A model generated the notes under the pieces. That model was given only the letters and a program-made list of their open reading frames with translations, had not been told where the DNA came from and made no database searches. Shown piece by piece: positions 63,094 through 64,000 of a stretch of 64,000 bases of DNA. The stretch comes from Carya illinoinensis. Lineage: Eukaryota; Streptophyta; Magnoliopsida; Fagales; Juglandaceae. Position 1 is the first letter of the stretch; each line of letters begins with the position of its first letter. Where the stretch lies: the NCBI RefSeq assembly GCF_018687715.1, contig NC_056754.1, forward strand, positions 17,965,501-18,029,500. Reading direction: 5' to 3'. Position numbers and translations under genes: made by a program.

Positions 63094-64000
63094 CGAAGAC
63101 GAGAACCTGAAGCTGCCGCGGATGGAGTCTAGTTCAATTTCCGTGGGAGGAAAATGGGGTGGGGGTGGTGTGGCTCTAATGGAGATGTCCTTCGGCTGAA
63201 ATAGGTTTATCTATGGCTTCGGTGCTCTTTTGGAGAAGGACAGAACATAGAGAGGAGTGGAGAACGAAGGAGCAGGCCGTAGGGAATCGGGGGGTGGGTT
63301 TTGGTGGTTGCAGGGGGCTCAGGACGAGGATGAAACTTAAGACTTCGCGCCCAAAGATACAGGTAAAGTGACGTAGTTTAGGCGATGGGAAAAGTATTTG
63401 TAATATGGCAGCGATCTCATAATCCTTGCAATAGTTATTATAAAGACTCGACTAGTAAATAGTTTTATTAGATCATTAATTTTGCGGGGATTATAAAATC
63501 GCTGGCAAAATACACTTTTGCCAACGATAGTTTTTGCGGCGATTATGAAATCGCCGGAATATCCCCGATTTCTTGTAGTGACGACAGTTTTGAGTTTCCC
63601 TTCAAATTCATCTAATCCTACACAAGATGCTTGGCTTTAATGTAATGGAATGGTGTTTTCATGGATTTTGAATTTTGTTTCGAACAAAATTACAACAAGT
63701 TGCATTTATATTGATACGACGGTTGCACTTTTGGTTGATCTCAAAGACATGTTTTCACAGTTGAATGGGCCATGAATTTTTCAACTTCAAAAGGAGATTT
63801 CATCTTTGCTCCAAGAAGACTTGTGCAACGGATTACCATGCTCAGCTGAAAACTTTATGGGATGAATTGTTAAATTTTAACCCTTTGTTGAATTGTGGTT
63901 GTAGACCGAATTGTGATTGCGGTGTGTTAAAAGGAGTACTGGAATACCAACTACAAGAATACGTTATGAGGTTTTTAATGGGGCTTAGTGATACATATTC

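Larger units (their letters stand above)
60415..63580. mobile_element. CACTA-like (En/Spm) non-autonomous transposon
   Basis: 3,166 bp. Left end CACTACAATAGAATGGCATT, right end reverse-complemented CACTACAAGAAATCGGGGAT; both begin CACTACAA. Flanking triplets are gcg (60412-60414) and acg (63581-63583), a 3-bp duplication with one change. Subterminal repeats of ggcagcgat type are dense at the left (60590-61372) and present at the right (63406-63560), also usual for CACTA elements. The middle (61440-63000) has no transposase frame, so it would need help in trans. A 90-bp (AG)n lies at 63002-63091. Confidence 0.75.
59942..64000 (+). mobile_element. Ty1/copia element, 5' part, running off the window
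   Basis: An LTR of about 256 bp (59942-60197) starts taTTGAAATATGTAAATAGT and ends TTCTACA. It is followed by a degenerate initiator-Met primer site (tgggattagaag, 60198-60209), a leader, and gag. A CACTA-like element (60415-63580) interrupts gag. The rest of the element lies beyond 64000. The left end is mutated from TG to TA, so its edge is approximate. Confidence 0.7.
60294..64000 (+). pseudogene. Copia gag (UBN2-type), split by the CACTA-like element
   Basis: Before the insertion the frames read NYNSWSRYLRITLKAKNKLG (about 60346-60405), the start of copia gag. After it, from 63581, come SNPTQDAWL, CNGMVFSWILNFVS, IYIDTTV, LVDLKDMFSQLNGP, FQLQKEISSLLQED and EYQLQEYVMRFLMGLSDTYS (to 64000). 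Internal stops and shifts show decay. The two parts are the consecutive stretches of a normal gag, so the CACTA-like element landed inside an existing gag. Protein domain: capsid-like coat protein of a Ty1/copia element. Confidence 0.75.

Overview
This is nuclear DNA from a dicot plant. The evidence is spliced genes with GT-AG introns, a chloroplast-type aminotransferase with a transit peptide, an apoplastic copper oxidase, and a dense mix of LTR retrotransposons, an L1-type LINE, a SINE, MITEs, and MULE, hAT and CACTA DNA transposons. The non-coding DNA is AT-rich and the genes are clearly richer in G+C. Two MITE copies (about 40616 and 57186) look like a family I associate from memory with walnut/hickory-type trees (Juglandaceae). 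That species guess is weak.

Five host genes look intact. They are a fasciclin-like arabinogalactan protein (4308-5600, +), a five-exon L-ascorbate oxidase (36392-33858, -), a single-exon TRAPPC12/TPR trafficking protein (47951-49027, +), a ten-exon plastid prephenate/aspartate aminotransferase (52228-56913, +) and a five-exon NEN-type DEDDh exonuclease (58283-59640, +). The last four seem to match neighbours on the duplicated Arabidopsis chr4/chr2 block (NEN4, TPR protein, ascorbate oxidase on chr4; PAT on chr2). A B3-domain gene at 7220-8152 (-) is broken. The genes do not form an operon; they are independent plant loci.

The rest is mostly mobile DNA. From left to right: a possible TRIM (1070-1454); a MULE of about 6 kb with long inverted repeats, a GRF-zinc-finger ORF on one strand and a decayed FAR1-type transposase on the other (8753-14729); a hAT-like short element (15078-15545); and a nested stack at 18587-33604. 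The stack is an L1-type LINE of about 6.0 kb on the minus strand, bounded by a 13-bp target duplication. It was split by a 7.5-kb LTR retrotransposon (19951-27436) and by a 1.5-kb solo LTR (30895-32416). The LTR retrotransposon has almost no coding capacity in sense but carries a clean antisense ORF of 142 codons with its own promoter-like region.

Further right are an exact four-copy 78-bp tandem repeat inside an RNase H-like remnant (40101-40412), a Tourist-like MITE, a decayed BED/hAT transposase, a tRNA-derived SINE (50305-50551), and a Ty1/copia element that begins at about 59942 and runs off the window. That copia element is split in gag by a CACTA-like element (60415-63580) with a palindromic subterminal repeat array. 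Boundaries come from reading termini and target duplications by eye.
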